Source: Arachis hypogaea (lineage: Eukaryota > Streptophyta > Magnoliopsida > Fabales > Fabaceae). Taken from it: DNA of 64,000 bases. Below the pieces are notes generated by a model. That model was not told where the DNA came from, searched no databases, and saw nothing but the letters and a program-made list of their open reading frames with translations. Where the stretch lies: positions 92,608,626 to 92,672,625 of the forward strand of contig NC_092048.1 of NCBI RefSeq assembly GCF_003086295.3, given 5' to 3'. Positions within the stretch are counted from its first letter, which is position 1; the number at the start of each line of letters is the position of its first letter. Shown piece after piece: positions 43,057-54,476 of this stretch. A program made the translations under genes and the position numbers.

Positions 43057-44527
43057 TGATGAATGGATTTTTGCTAGTAAAGAATTCACAAATAAATTCC
43101 CGTTGCAAGTATAGTTTCTAAACCAACAAGAATCTTTTCATACAAAAATTTGGTTGTCACTAAAACAAACCCAATAAAAATAAACCGAAGTATTTAAACC
43201 TCGGGTCGTCTCTCAAGGAATTGCAGGGAGGTGTAGTTATTATTGGTTATGAGAAAGTATCATTTTTGGGTTTTTTGACATAAGAAACAAGAAAAGTAAA
43301 TTACAAGAAAGTAAAGTAATAGCTAAGAAAGCTCTTGGCAAGGTATGAGAATTAGAAGTCATATCCTAGCAATCCTTATCAATTGTGACATCAATTGTCC
43401 ATTGCTACCACTTAGTTAACCTCTAACTATGAAGGAAAGTCAAGTGGATGAATCAATTTGATTCCTCAAGTCCTAGTCAACTCCTAAGGAAAAACTAGCT
43501 TTAGAGGGATCCAAATCAACTAGCAACTTTCAATTATCAATCAACAAAGGAGTTTGATAACTCAAGAGTCACCAATTACTCAACCAAAGCCAAGAGGAGA
43601 GAAATCTAACTTAAAATCCTCCCAAGCATTTTATCAAACACTTGGAAGGTACAACATAAAAACATAGAAAACTAACAGGGAATATAAAATCCAAACAACC
43701 AATTACAAGCATCAATACCATAAATTGAATAAAGTAATCATAAATATGAAATACCTCAAATTGCATTAAATATAGAATCAAATCTAACATAAAGAGTTCA
43801 TAAATTAAATTGGGAGAATAAATAGACCAACAAGAGAAATAGATAAACTAAAGTGCTAGAACTAATAAGAGTAGAAGAGAAACTAATTGAACTAAGATAG
43901 AAATCTAAAATTGAAAATAACTAAACCTAAGAATCGTAAAACCTAGAAAGAGGAGAGATCCTCTCTCTCTAGAAAACTACATCTAAAACCTAAAATTATC
44001 TGAATGAAAGTTATGTGAATGAATCCCCCACTCTGCAGCTTCTATTCTGTGTTTTCGGGCTTGAAACAGGGTCCAAACTCGGCCCAATAATCGCCTCCAA
44101 TGTTTTTTCTGCGTTTTCTGCAGGTAGCGTATGTCACGCGCACGCGTCGATGGTCATCTTCGCGTGTCACGCGTACGCATCAGGTACGCGCACGCGTCTC
44201 CGTGCAAACTCCAATTCACGCGCACGCATCTCGCTGGTTATCTCCTTTATTTCTTGTGCTCCTTCCATTTTTGCAAGCTTCTTCTCCATCCTCTAAGCCA
44301 TTCCTGCCCTATAAAGCCTGAAAACACTTAACACACAGATCACGGCGTCGAATGGTATAAAGGGATTAAAAATATACAATTTAAAGGCTTAGGAAGCAAG
44401 TTTTCAATTATTGAACAAAACTAGGAAGTAATTGTAAAATCATGCAAATTGTATGAATAAGTGTGCAAGGACTTGATAAAAACCACTCAATTGAGCACAA
44501 GATAAACCATAAAATAGTGGTTTATCA
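43057..44527 (-). mobile_element. E8 3' LTR (1471 bp)
   Basis: TGATGAATGG to GTTTATCA. E8 as a whole is flanked by perfect target duplications ATAGG (43052-43056 and 47825-47829). It contains ACGCGCACGCGTC words at 44130-44230 and a CT tract at about 43955-43970. It is nearly identical by eye to the LTR at 46363, differing by small indels, including a stretch in the ACGCG cluster. Confidence 0.9.
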
Positions 44528-46293
44528 ATCTCCCCACACTTAAACATTAGCATGTCATCATGCTAAGCTCAAGAGAAGCTATAAAGGAGTGAAGAGGAAT
44601 GGTAAAACTTATGAAATACAACCTATCTATATGAATGCAACTAAATGCAAAAATACTTCTACCTACTTGGTTAAAAGTAAATAAATTCTCCAAGACAAAC
44701 ATAAATCAAATTCCACTAATTCAAATCACACAATAAGAGACAAGTAAACTTGTAAGAAGATAGCTCATGAAAGCCGGGAACACAGAATCAAGAATTGAAC
44801 CCTCATTGGAAGTGTATATGCACTCTGATCGCTCAAGTGTCTAGGGTTAATTCACTCTAATCTTCTCTAGTCATGCTTTCTAAAACTTTGTTCTTCATCT
44901 AACTAATCAACAAATATTTAAGGTACAAATGCAAACATCATGAGGGATTTTCAAGGTTGTAATAAGGCTAAGGTAAGGGTGAGGATATATGTATGGCCAA
45001 GTGAGCTATAATATGAATATTTGACTAACCTAAGCTCTTACCTAACACACACACACATACTCTATGTAATTCTAAAATCATGCCTATCTACCCAAAATTC
45101 CCACTTTTTCATCACATACTCATATAGAAATTTTCCTTAATTTCACCACATAAGCATTGATCTATTATTAAACTTAACATTGGGGTAACTTTGTCCCCTA
45201 TTTATTTATTTATTTATATTGTAATATTTATTTATTTATTTATTTATTTATTTATTTTCTTTTCTTTTCATTTTTTTGAACATGAAAGCAAACATAACAT
45301 ATCAATGCACATGGTATTTTTTTGGTTTCACATGGGTATGCACCCAAATTCCCTAATACTTTTGTCAACACAGCACAATTTCATCAACCCAAGTTCCCAT
45401 AGTTCCCCACACTTAATTAATACACAATTTCTATCTTAAGCTAACCAAAGATTCACTTGGGATAATTAATTATTTTTCCGCTTAAGGCTAGTAATGTGGT
45501 AAAATATAAAACAAATGAGGATTAAAAAGCTCAAAGTGGCAAACAAAGGTAATTGAAATGGTAGGCTATTTGGGATAAGTGAGCTAATAACAAATGATGG
45601 CCTCAATCATATATATGCATGGAAATACACTAAACAATGGACATATAGAATGGAACAAATTATAGATTGCAATCATAGAGAAGAAAATACACAAGAATAA
45701 AAATCATGGTTAAATAATGTAACCATATAATTAAGCTCAAAATCTCACAGGTTGTGTGTTCTTAGCTATAAATCATGTTCCAAATTACAATCTTCAAACA
45801 AGTTTAACAAAAAAGTTTTAATTTAAATTAGTGAAATGCTATAAAAAAAATTTTGAAAAAGAACTTATCACTCCAACCAAGTAGTGGTAGAAGAACATGC
45901 ACAAAATCAAACAAACATGCAATCAAACATGCAAATGCAACAACTAATTTAACAAAGAAAATTAAACATTGGTGTCAAAATAAGAAATAACTAACCCACG
46001 GAAGTCGGTATCGACCTCCCCACACTTAAAGATTGTACCGTGCATGCTAAGATGTGCAAGTGGACGGGCTGTTACAACTGATACTTTTCTCTAAAGATTG
46101 TGTAGATGGATTTGTCCGTTGCCCCATTGAGAAGCTTTTCCTTTCCCTTCTCGGTGGTCATCCTGACAGAAGAGAAAAAAGAAGAAAAGTAACCCAAAAA
46201 TAAAGATAAGAAAACAAATAAAGTATGGGTGGGTTAATGCCAAATAATGAGGGTCTCAATTACATGGTAGCTACAACATGCAAGTGAGAAAAC
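44528..46293 (-). other. E8 internal region, no large ORF
   Basis: AATCTCCCCACACTTAAAC at the left is the polypurine-tract side. The sequence is colinear with the left part of the E3 internal region (13430 to about 15260), but the part that should hold the CpG block and the 518-codon ORF is missing. Low-complexity TTTATTTA repeats lie at 45197-45260. The region ends at AAGTGAGAAAAC, where the tRNA-like segment begins. E8 therefore has no protein of any size and is fully non-autonomous. Confidence 0.7.
46072..46161 (-). CDS. Short ORF (29 aa) conserved with E3
   Basis: ATG at 46161, stop at 46072; it encodes a Lys-rich peptide containing KEKLLNGATDKS. E3 has the matching frame around 15071-15127 (KVLNGATNKF) with TTG in place of ATG. 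The level of agreement over some 25 codons could reflect common ancestry of the DNA only. No known domain. It might be the first exon or an upstream ORF of something larger; low confidence that it is expressed. Confidence 0.25.
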   Translation of the reverse strand: MTTEKGKEKLLNGATDKSIYTIFREKYQL

Positions 46294-46359
46294 AGTATAG
46301 TGGTAAGTATTCCCGCTAGTCACGCGGCTGACCCGGGTTCAATCCCGGCAACAGCACCA
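46294..46359 (+). tRNA. tRNA-Asp (GTC) sequence captured at the E8 primer binding site
   Basis: From AGTATAGTGGTAAGTATTCC through the anticodon loop TAGTCAC and the T-arm GGGTTCAATCC to the CCA end, 66 bases follow plant tRNA-Asp, lacking only the first 7-8 bases of the acceptor stem. I count about six or seven differences from the usual plant sequence. The CCA lies 3 bp from the LTR start at 46363. In the element sense this is a PBS extended from the usual 18 bases to almost the entire primer tRNA. It is not a tRNA gene: the 5' acceptor strand is missing, CCA is encoded, and it sits exactly at the PBS. See the corresponding finding. Confidence 0.85.
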
Positions 46360-46362
46360 TTT

Positions 46363-47824
46363 TGATGAATGGATTTTCGCTAGTAAAGAATTCACAAATA
46401 AATTCCCGTTGCAAGTATAGTTTCTAAACCAACAATAATCCTTTCATACAAAAATTTGGTTGTCACTAAAACAAACCCAATAAAAATAAACCGAAGTATT
46501 TAAACCTCGGTTCGTCTCTCAAGGAATTGCAGGGAGGTGTAGTTATTATTGGTTATGGGAAAGTATCTTTTTTGGGTTTTTTGACATAAGGAACAAGAAA
46601 AGTAAATTGCAAGAAAGTAAACTAATAGTTAAGAAAGCTCTTGGCAAGGTATGAGAATTAGAAGTCCTATCCTAGCTATCCTTATCAATTGTAACATCAA
46701 TTGCCCATTGCTACCACTAAGTTAACCTCTAACGATGAAGAAAAGTCAAGTGGATGAATCAATTTGATTCCTCAAGTCCTAGTCAACTCCTAAGGAAAGA
46801 CTAGCTTTAGAGGGATCCAAATCAACTAGCAACTTTCAATTATCAATCAACAAAGGAGTTTGATAACTCAAGAGTCACCAATTACTCAACCAAAGCCAAG
46901 AGGAGAGAAATTTAACTTAAAACCCTCCCAAGCATTTTATCAAACACTTGGAAGGCACAACATAAAAACATAGAAAACCAACAGGGAATATAAAATTTAA
47001 ACAACCAATTGCAAGCATCAATAGCATAAATTGAATAAAGCAATCATAAATATGAAATACCTCAAATTGCATTAAATAGAGAATCAAATCTAACATGAAG
47101 AGTTCATAAATTAAATTGGGAAAATAAATAAACCAACAAGAGAAATAGATAAATTAAAGTGCTAAAACTAATAAGAGTAGAAGAGAAACTAATTGAACTA
47201 AGATAGAAATCTGAAATTGAAAATAACTAAACCTAAGAATCCTAAAACCTAGAGAGAGGATAGAGCCTCTCTCTCTCTCTAGAAAACTACATCTAAAACC
47301 TAAAATTATCTGAGTGAAAGTTGTGTGAATGAATCCCCCACTCTGCAGCTTCTATTCTGTGTTTTCGGCCTTGAAAGTAGGTCCAAACTCGGCCCAATAA
47401 TCGCCCCCAGCATTTTCTGTGTTTTCTGCAGGTAGCGCATGTCATGCGTACGCGTCAGGTACGCGCACGCGTTGCCGTGCAAACTCCAATTCATGCGCAC
47501 GCGTGAGCCATGCGTGCGCGTCGCTTTTCGCTGGTTATCTCCTTTATTTCTTGTGCTCCTTCCATTTTCGCAAGCTTCCTCTCCATCCTCTAAGCCATTC
47601 CTGCCCTATAAAGCCTGAAAACACTTAACACACAGATCACGGCATCGAATGGTATCAAGGGGATTAAAAATATACAATTTAAAGGCTTAGGAAGCAAGTT
47701 TTCAATTATAGAACAAAAATAGGAAGGAATTGTAAAATCATGCAAATTGTATGAATAAGTGTACAAGGACTTGATAAAAATCACTCAATTGAGTACAAGA
47801 TAAACCATAAATAGTGGTTTATCA
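46363..47824 (-). mobile_element. E8 5' LTR (1462 bp)
   Basis: TGATGAATGG to GTTTATCA, followed by the target duplication ATAGG. The CpG word cluster is at 47430-47525 (ATGCGTACGCGTCAGG, ACGCGCACGCGTTG). Close similarity to 43057-44527 makes E8 a recent insertion relative to E3 and E6. Confidence 0.9.
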
Positions 47825-49312
47825 ATAGGTTTTGGTGTTAAATTCACATTTTTGGATTCTACTTTGAGTTTGTGTGTTTTTATACAATTTCAGAAAATTT
47901 CTGGTTGAAATTGAGGAGCTGGAGCAAAAGTTAGCAAAAGTCTGATTCAGAGACAGAGAAAGCACTGTAGATGCCGTCCGGATCTTACCTCCTTGCACTC
48001 GGAAGAACTTTTCTGGAGCTACAGAAGTCCAAATGGAGCGTTCTCAATGGCTATGGGAAGCTGAATTCCAGAGCTTTCCAGCAATGGATAATAGTCCATA
48101 CTTTGATTCATAATAGAAGGCCCAAAACGGGCGTCCAATGCCAGCCTCCTGCCCCATTCCAGGCATCCAGCGCCTAAAGGAGGAGACCAGTGTCAAAACG
48201 CTCAAAGAGGACCCCCTAGCCAACGTTTAACGCCCTAGAGGCCTCCTAGCACGTGGATCTCATCAAAGCTCAGCCCAAACACTCACCAAGTGGGCCCCAG
48301 AAGTGGATTTTAGCACTAAAAGACTGTTTTATCCTTTCTTATGTAATCCTTAGTTATTAGTTTAGTATTTAAAGAACTTGTACACCTCTCATTAAGGGGG
48401 ATGCACACCATATTTCATTTATCATTGTGTTTTCTATCAGTATGAGTTTCTAAACCTCCTAGATTAAGGGGAGGAGCCCTGCTGAGTCTTATGAATTAAT
48501 AAAAGTACTACTATTTCTCTTTAATCTGTGTTTGATTCAATTCTAAGATGTATATTCGTTCTTCAACATAATGAATGGGATGATCTGTGACAATCAGCTC
48601 CATTCTTCATACTAAGACCGAGTGCCTGACAACCACCCGTGTCTTCTTGGGTTCGTGTGAATACATGACTGGAAAGCATCGAACTGCCAGCTTGATTATA
48701 CATCTCTTAGACGGCTAATCCATGACCTCGTTGGTGACTTCTCGAGACACTAGTTCAGCTGAGGTATAGGAAGATTAGGGTCTCTATGGTAGAGACTAGA
48801 ACCAAGGCGCAGCATCCTCTGATCTGGAAGATTCGACCTTGTCTGTGGCGTTTTGAGTAGGATCACCAAGGAGAATGAACTGCAAGAGCTTCACCCCCGT
48901 TCATATTGAATGACCGCTGACCCGGCATTTGATCTGAAGTAGAGGAGATTAATGACCGCGGCCATATGGCGTTGATCATATACAGCCTACCATAGAAGAA
49001 ATCATTCACAATTGAAGAAGACAGTAATACCAGAGTTAATCCAGAGGGACAAAGCATCTCCAAGCCTTAACCATCTTCTTATCCCTGATTATAATTCAAT
49101 ACACAAAGTATTTTATACACTATTCCTTTTATGCTTTTAACCAAATTCAAACCAAAAGCTTCATGATTCGCCTGACTAAGACCTGCAAGATAACCATATC
49201 TTGCTTCAAACCATAATCCTCGTGGGATCGACCCTGACTCGCTCAAGTATTAGTTGGATGATCCAGTGCACTTGCTGCTTCAGCTATACAAAGCGTGGGG
49301 ATTCGTGCACCA
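47825..49312 (+). mobile_element. Solo LTR (TGATGAGCGG family), continuation
   Basis: Resumes after E8 and its duplicated ATAGG. It carries the GAGCTACAGAAGTCCAAATGG and CAGCAATGGATAATAGTCCA blocks (47970-48105), decayed GCGTCCAATGCC words (48130-48235), and the GTGGGCCCCAGAAGTGGATT block. It ends GGGATTCGTGCACCA. After it come 14 bp that probably belong to E7. Confidence 0.8.
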
Positions 49313-49326
49313 TCCACCCTTACAAG

Positions 49327-49470
49327 TGATGGGTGGAAAAATGTCGGTTAAGAATTTCTTATAAAAATAGCGTTGCTAGTACAGTTCTTAACCGATGAAG
49401 ATTCCACTATCAATTTAAAAGTGTGTCACAATTAAGAATAATAACCGAGAGTAGAATCCCGGGTCGTTTC
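49327..49470 (-). mobile_element. E9 LTR, left part
   Basis: Begins TGATGGGTGG after ACAAG. The sequence GTTCTTAACCGATGAAG, GAATCCCGGGTCGTTTC is typical of the same side of the E3/E8 LTR group. It is interrupted by E10 at 49471 and continues at 63257. Confidence 0.65.
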
Positions 49471-51187
49471 TGGTGCACGAAATTGTGATGTCAGGCAACG
49501 GTGCCAGAAACTCTGTACGCGCACGTCTTAATAAATCGTTTTTCATTCACAACTTCGATACAACTAACCAGCAAGTGCACTGGGTCGTCCAAGTAATAAA
49601 CCTTACGTGAGTAAGGGTCGATCCCACGGAGATTGTTGGTATGAAGCAAGCTATGGTCACCTTGTAAATCTCAGTCAGGCGGATATAAAATAGTTATGGA
49701 GTTTTCGAACATAAATAATAAATAGATAGAAAATAAGGATAGAAACACTTATGTATATCATTGGTGAGAGTATCAGATAAGTGTAAGAGATGCTTTCGTT
49801 CCTCTGAACCTCTGCTTTCCTGCTGTCTTCATCCAATCAGTCTTACTCCTTTCCATGGCTGGCTTTTTGTAAGGACATCACCATTGTCAATGGCTACTTT
49901 TAATCCTCTCTGGAAAATGGTCCGATGCGCTGTCACTACATGGCTAATCGTCTGGAGGCATCACCCTTGCCAATGGCTGCATCCTATCCTCTTGTGAAAA
50001 TGGTCTAAATGCTTTGTCACAGCACGGCTAATCATCTGAGGTTCTCGATCATACTGGAATAGGATTCACCCTCCTTTTGCGTCTATCACTACGCCCAGCA
50101 CTCGCGAGTTTGAAGTTCGTCACAGTCATTCAATCCCAGAGTCCCACTCGGAATACCACAGACAAGGTTTAGACTTTCCAGACTCTCATGAATGCCGCCA
50201 TCAATCTAGCTTATACCACGAAGATTCTGATTAAGAGATCCAAGAGATACTCATTCAATCTAAGGTAGAACGGAAGTGATTGTCAGGCACGCGTTCATAG
50301 GGAATGATGATGATTGTCACGTTCATCACATTCAGGTTGAAGTGCGAATGAATATCTTAGAAGCGGAATAAGCTGAATTGAATAGAAAAATAGTAGTACT
50401 TTGCATTAATCTTTGAGGAACAGCAGAGCTCCACACCTTAATCTATGGAGTGCAGAAACTCTACCGTATGAAAATACATAAGTGATAATGGTCCAGGCAT
50501 GGCCGAATGGCCAGCCCCCATGAAAGTCTAAGATAGCATAAAACTGATCAAAGATGTCTAATACAATAGTAAAAAGTCCTATTTATACTAAACTAGTTAC
50601 TAGGGTTTAATGAAGTAAGTAATTGATGCATAAATCCACTTTCGAGGCCCACTAGGTGTGTGCTTGGACTGAGCTTGAATGTTACACGTGCAGAGGCTCT
50701 TTCTGGAGTTGAACGCCAGGTTGTAACGTATTTCTGGCATTCAACTCTGGTTTGTGACGTGTTTCTGGCGTTTAACTCCAGACAGCAGCGTAGAACTGGC
50801 GTTCAACACCCTTTTACGTCATCTAAACTCGGTCAAAGTATAGACTATTATATATTGCTGGAAAGCCCTAGATGTCTACTTTCCAACGCAAATGAAAGCG
50901 CGCCATTTTGAGCTCTGTAGCTCCAGAAAATCCACTTTGAGTGCAGGGAGGTCAGAATCCAACAGCATCAGCAGTCCTTCTTCAACCTCTGAATCTGATT
51001 TTTGCTCAAGTCCCTCAATTTCAACCAGAAAATACCTGAAATCACAGAAAAACACACAAACTCATAGTAAAGTCCAGAAATGTGAATTTAACATAAAAAC
51101 TAATAAAAACATCCCTAAAAGTAACTAGATTCTACTAAAAACATACTAAAAACAATGCTAAAAAGCGTATAAATTATCCGCTCATCA
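49471..51187 (-). mobile_element. E10 3' LTR (1717 bp)
   Basis: TGGTGCACG to CGCTCATCA. E10 is flanked by perfect GTTTC duplications (49466-49470 and 63252-63256), which fixes these ends for the whole family. It includes GGAGTTGAACGCCAG words at 50703-50815 and an internal PBS-like segment at 49493-49506. By eye it differs from the right LTR by only a few tens of changes over 1.7 kb. Confidence 0.95.
50578..50587 (-). promoter_or_regulatory. TATA box of the E10 3' LTR
   Basis: TATAAATAGG on the minus strand, about 115 bp downstream (element sense) of the GGCGTT/AACGCC words. The same word lies at 62642-62651 in the other LTR. Confidence 0.55.
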
Positions 51188-52322
51188 CAACACCAAACTT
51201 AAATTGTTGCTTGTCCCCAAGCAACTGAGAATCAAATAGGATAAAAAGAAGAGAATATACTATAAATTCCAAACTATCAATGAAACATAGCTCCAGTTAA
51301 ATGAGCGGGACTTGTAGCTTTTTGCCTCTTGAATAGTTTTGGCATCTCACTTTATCCATTGAGGTTCAGAATGATTGGCATCTATAGGAACTCAGAGTTC
51401 AGATAGTGTTATTGATTCTCCTAGTTCAGTATGATGATTCTTGAACACAACTATTTTATGAGTCTTGGTCGTGGCCCTAAGCACTTTGTTTTCCAGTATT
51501 ACCACCGGATACGTAAATGCCACAGACACATAATTGGGTGAACCTTTTCAGATTGTGACTCAGCTTTGCTAAAGTCCCCAATTAGAGGTGTCCAGGGTTC
51601 TTAAGCACACTCTATTTTTGCTTTGTACCTTGACTTTAACCGCTCAGTCTCAAGCTTTTACTTGATACCTTCACGCCACAAGCACATGGTTAGGGACAAC
51701 TTGGTTTAGCCGCTTAAGCCAGGATTTTATTCCTTTAGGCCCTCCTATCCACTGATGCTCAAAGCCTTGGGATCCTTTTTATTTACCCTTGCCTTTTGGT
51801 TTATTGGCTTTTTTCTCTTGCCTCTTGGTTTTAAGAGCTTTTGGCCTTTTCTGCTTGCTTTTTCTTTTTCTTTCTATTTTTTTTGCCTTTTTTTTTTCTG
51901 CAAGCTTTGTTCTTTGCTGCTTTTTCTTGCTTCAAGAATCATTTTTATGATTTTTTAGATTATCAAATAACATGTCTCCTTGTCATCATTCTTTCAAGAG
52001 CCAACATATTTAACATTCTTAAACAACAACTTCAAAAGACATATGCACTGTTCAAGCATTCATTCAGAAAACAAGAAGCATTGTCACCACATCAATATAA
52101 TTAAACTAAGTTCAAGGATAAATTCGAAACTCATGTACTTCTTGTTCTTTTGAATTAAAACAGTTTTCATTTAAGAGAGGTGATGGATTCATAGGACATT
52201 CATAACTTTAAGACAAAGTTACTAAATACTAATGATCATGTAATGAAGACACAAACATGGATAAGCACTTAACATAGAGAAAACGAAAAACAGAGAATGT
52301 AAGAACAAGGAATGAGTCCACC
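51188..52322 (-). other. E10 polypurine-tract region and 3' untranslated region
   Basis: Minus-strand AAGTTTGGTGTTG abuts the LTR. The remainder is colinear with 22227-23369 of E4, with a T/C-rich patch around 51780-51930. No ORF of note. Confidence 0.65.
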
Positions 52323-53471
52323 TTAGTGATGGTGGCATTTCCTTCTTGAGGAACCAATGATGTCCTTGAGCTCTTCTATGTCTCTTCTTTGTCTTTGTTG
52401 CTCCTCCCTCATTGCTTTTTGATCTTCTCTTATTTCATGAAGGATGATGGAGTGCTCTTGATATTCCACCCTTAATTGTCCCATGTTGGAACTTAATTCT
52501 CCTAGGGAGGTGTTGATTTGCTCCCAATAATTTTGTGGAGGAAAATGCATTTGAGGCATCTCCGGGATCTCATGGTGATGAGCTTCATGCGTCTCTTGAG
52601 ATCCATGAATGAGCTCTCTTGCTTGCTCCATCCTTTTCTTAGTGATGGGCTTCTCTTCCTCAATGGGAATGTCTCCTTCTATGAAAGCTCCAGCTGAGTA
52701 ACATAGATGGCAAATAAGATGAGGAAAAGCTAGCCTTGCCCCAGGAGAGGGCTTTTCGGCTATTTTGTAGAGTTCAAGGGAGATGACTTCATGAACTTCT
52801 ACTTCCTCTCCAATCATGATGCTATGGATCATGATGGCCCGATCCACAGTAACTTCAGATCGGTTGCTAGTGGGGATGATGGAGCGTTGGATGAATTCCA
52901 ACCATCCTCTAGCTACAGGCTTGAGGTCCAGTCTTCTTAATTGAACCGGCTTGCCTTTGGAGTCAATCTTCCATTGAGCTCCTTCCACACATATGTCCAT
53001 GAGGACTTGGTCCAACCTTTGATTAAAGTTGACCCTTCTAGTGTAGGGGCGTGCATCTCCTTGCATCATAGGCAAGTTGAACGCCAACCTCATATTTTCC
53101 GGACTAAAATCTAAGTATTTCCCCCGAAACTTTGTAATATAATTCTTTGGGTTTGGGTTCTTACTTTGATCATGGTTCCTAGTGATCCATGCATTGGCAT
53201 AGAACTCTTGAACCATTAGGATGCCGACTTGTTGGATGGGGTTTGTTAGAACTTCCCAACCTCTTCTTTGGATTTCATGTCGGATCTCCGGATACTCATT
53301 CTTCTTGAGCTTGAAAGGGACCTCGAGGATCACCTTCTTCTTGACCACAACATCATAGAAGTGGTCTTGATGAGCTTTGGAGATGAATCTTTCCATCTCC
53401 CATGACTCAGAGGTGGAAGCTTTTGTCTTCCCTTTCCCTTTTCTAGAGGATTCTCCGGTCTTGGGTGCCAT
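52323..53471 (-). CDS. E10 env-position ORF with plant transposon-protein domain
   Basis: An intact ORF of about 382 codons from the ATG at 53471 (MAPKTGESSRKGKGK). The basic N-terminus (about 25 residues) could be a nuclear-localisation or nucleic-acid-binding tail. Residues about 45-260 carry the domain also present in E4: KKNEYPEIRHEIQRRGWEVL, MVQEFYANAW, LDFSPENMRLAFNLP, DLKPVARGWLEFIQRSIIP, SNRSEVTVDRAIMIHSIM. The C-terminal 90 residues are a probable coiled coil (WEQINTSLGELSSNMGQLRV). No signal peptide or transmembrane segment, so not an obvious envelope protein. It lies directly before the 3' untranslated region. The function of this family is not known to me; its maintenance in both E4 and E10 suggests a role in trans or in cis for the element. 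Confidence 0.75.
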   Translation of the reverse strand: MAPKTGESSRKGKGKTKASTSESWEMERFISKAHQDHFYDVVVKKKVILEVPFKLKKNEYPEIRHEIQRRGWEVLTNPIQQVGILMVQEFYANAWITRNHDQSKNPNPKNYITKFRGKYLDFSPENMRLAFNLPMMQGDARPYTRRVNFNQRLDQVLMDICVEGAQWKIDSKGKPVQLRRLDLKPVARGWLEFIQRSIIPTSNRSEVTVDRAIMIHSIMIGEEVEVHEVISLELYKIAEKPSPGARLAFPHLICHLCYSAGAFIEGDIPIEEEKPITKKRMEQARELIHGSQETHEAHHHEIPEMPQMHFPPQNYWEQINTSLGELSSNMGQLRVEYQEHSIILHEIREDQKAMREEQQRQRRDIEELKDIIGSSRRKCHHH

Positions 53472-54476
53472 CAATGGTAATGGAAAAACAAAAAGCTTAT
53501 GATTTTACCACACCAAACTTAGAATATTGCTCGCCCTCGAGCAAGAGAAGAAAGAATAGATGAAGAAGAAGAAGAAAATATGGAGGAGAGGGAAGAGTGG
53601 TGTATTCGGCCAAGAAGAGAAGAGAGGGTTGTGTTGTGTGAAAATGAGGAAGAATGGAGGGCTATATATAGGGAAGGGAGGGGAGTAAGGTTCGGCCATA
53701 TAGGGTGGGTTTGGATGGGAAATTGATTTTGAATTTTGAAGGTAGGTGGAGTTTATGAGGTAGGTTTATGGGGAAGAGTGGATGGATGTGAGTGGTGAAG
53801 CAGTGATAGGGAAGAGAGATTGAGGTGATTGGTGAAGAGTTTTGGGGAAGAGTGTTTATGGGATTATGTGAAAGAGGGGTGAGAAGAAGTGAGTGGAGGT
53901 AGGTGGGGATCCTGTGGGGTCCACAGATCCTGAGGTGATCCTGCGGGGTCCACAGATCCTAAGGTGTTCAAGGATTTACAACCTTGCACCAAATTAGGCA
54001 TGCAAAATGCCCTTACACACAACTCTGGGCGTTCAGCACTAGATTGGTGCTTGTTTTGGGCGTTGAACGCCCATTTGTTGCCCATTTCTGGCGTTGAACG
54101 CCAGAACCATGCTTGTTCTGGGCGTTCAGCGCCAGCTCTTCTCCAGGGTGCAATTCTGGCGTTCAAACGCCCAGATGCTGCCCATTTTGGGCGTTCAGTG
54201 CCAGAACCATGCTCTGTTCTGGCATTGAACGCCAGCCAGATGCTTTTTACTGGCGTTTAAATGCCAGTAAGGTCTTCCTCCAGGGTGTGATTTTTCTTCT
54301 GCTGTTTTTGATTTTGTGACTCCACATGATCATGAACCTAATAAAACATGAAAGAACAAGAAAAATAAAATCAGATAAATAAAAATTGGGTTGCCTCCCA
54401 ACAAGCGCTTCTTTAATGTCAATAGCTTGACAGTGGGCTCTCACGGAACCTCACAGATGTTCAGAGCATTGTTGAG
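53472..54476 (-). other. E10 spacer between gag-protease and the env-position ORF
   Basis: Upstream of the ORF lies the GCTCGAGGGCGAGC word (53529-53545), then AG-rich sequence, the palindromic array, and the block GGTTGCCTCCCAACAAGCGC at 54389. There is no trace of RT, RNase H or integrase, which E4 carries between protease and this spacer. Confidence 0.7.
54025..54275. repeat. Array of GGCGTTGAACGCC palindromes
   Basis: About eight units of TGGGCGTTGAACGCCCA / CTGGCGTTGAACGCCAG with 20-40 bp spacing, in the position of the E4 array (24910-25205). The unit variants differ from those of E4 (GTTGAAC or GTTCAGC here, GTTAAAC there), so the arrays have been homogenised separately. Confidence 0.7.

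Noticed and set aside
46294..46359. Functional tRNA-Asp gene
   Set aside because: The 5' acceptor strand is missing, the CCA is encoded, and the sequence sits exactly at the primer binding site of an LTR element.
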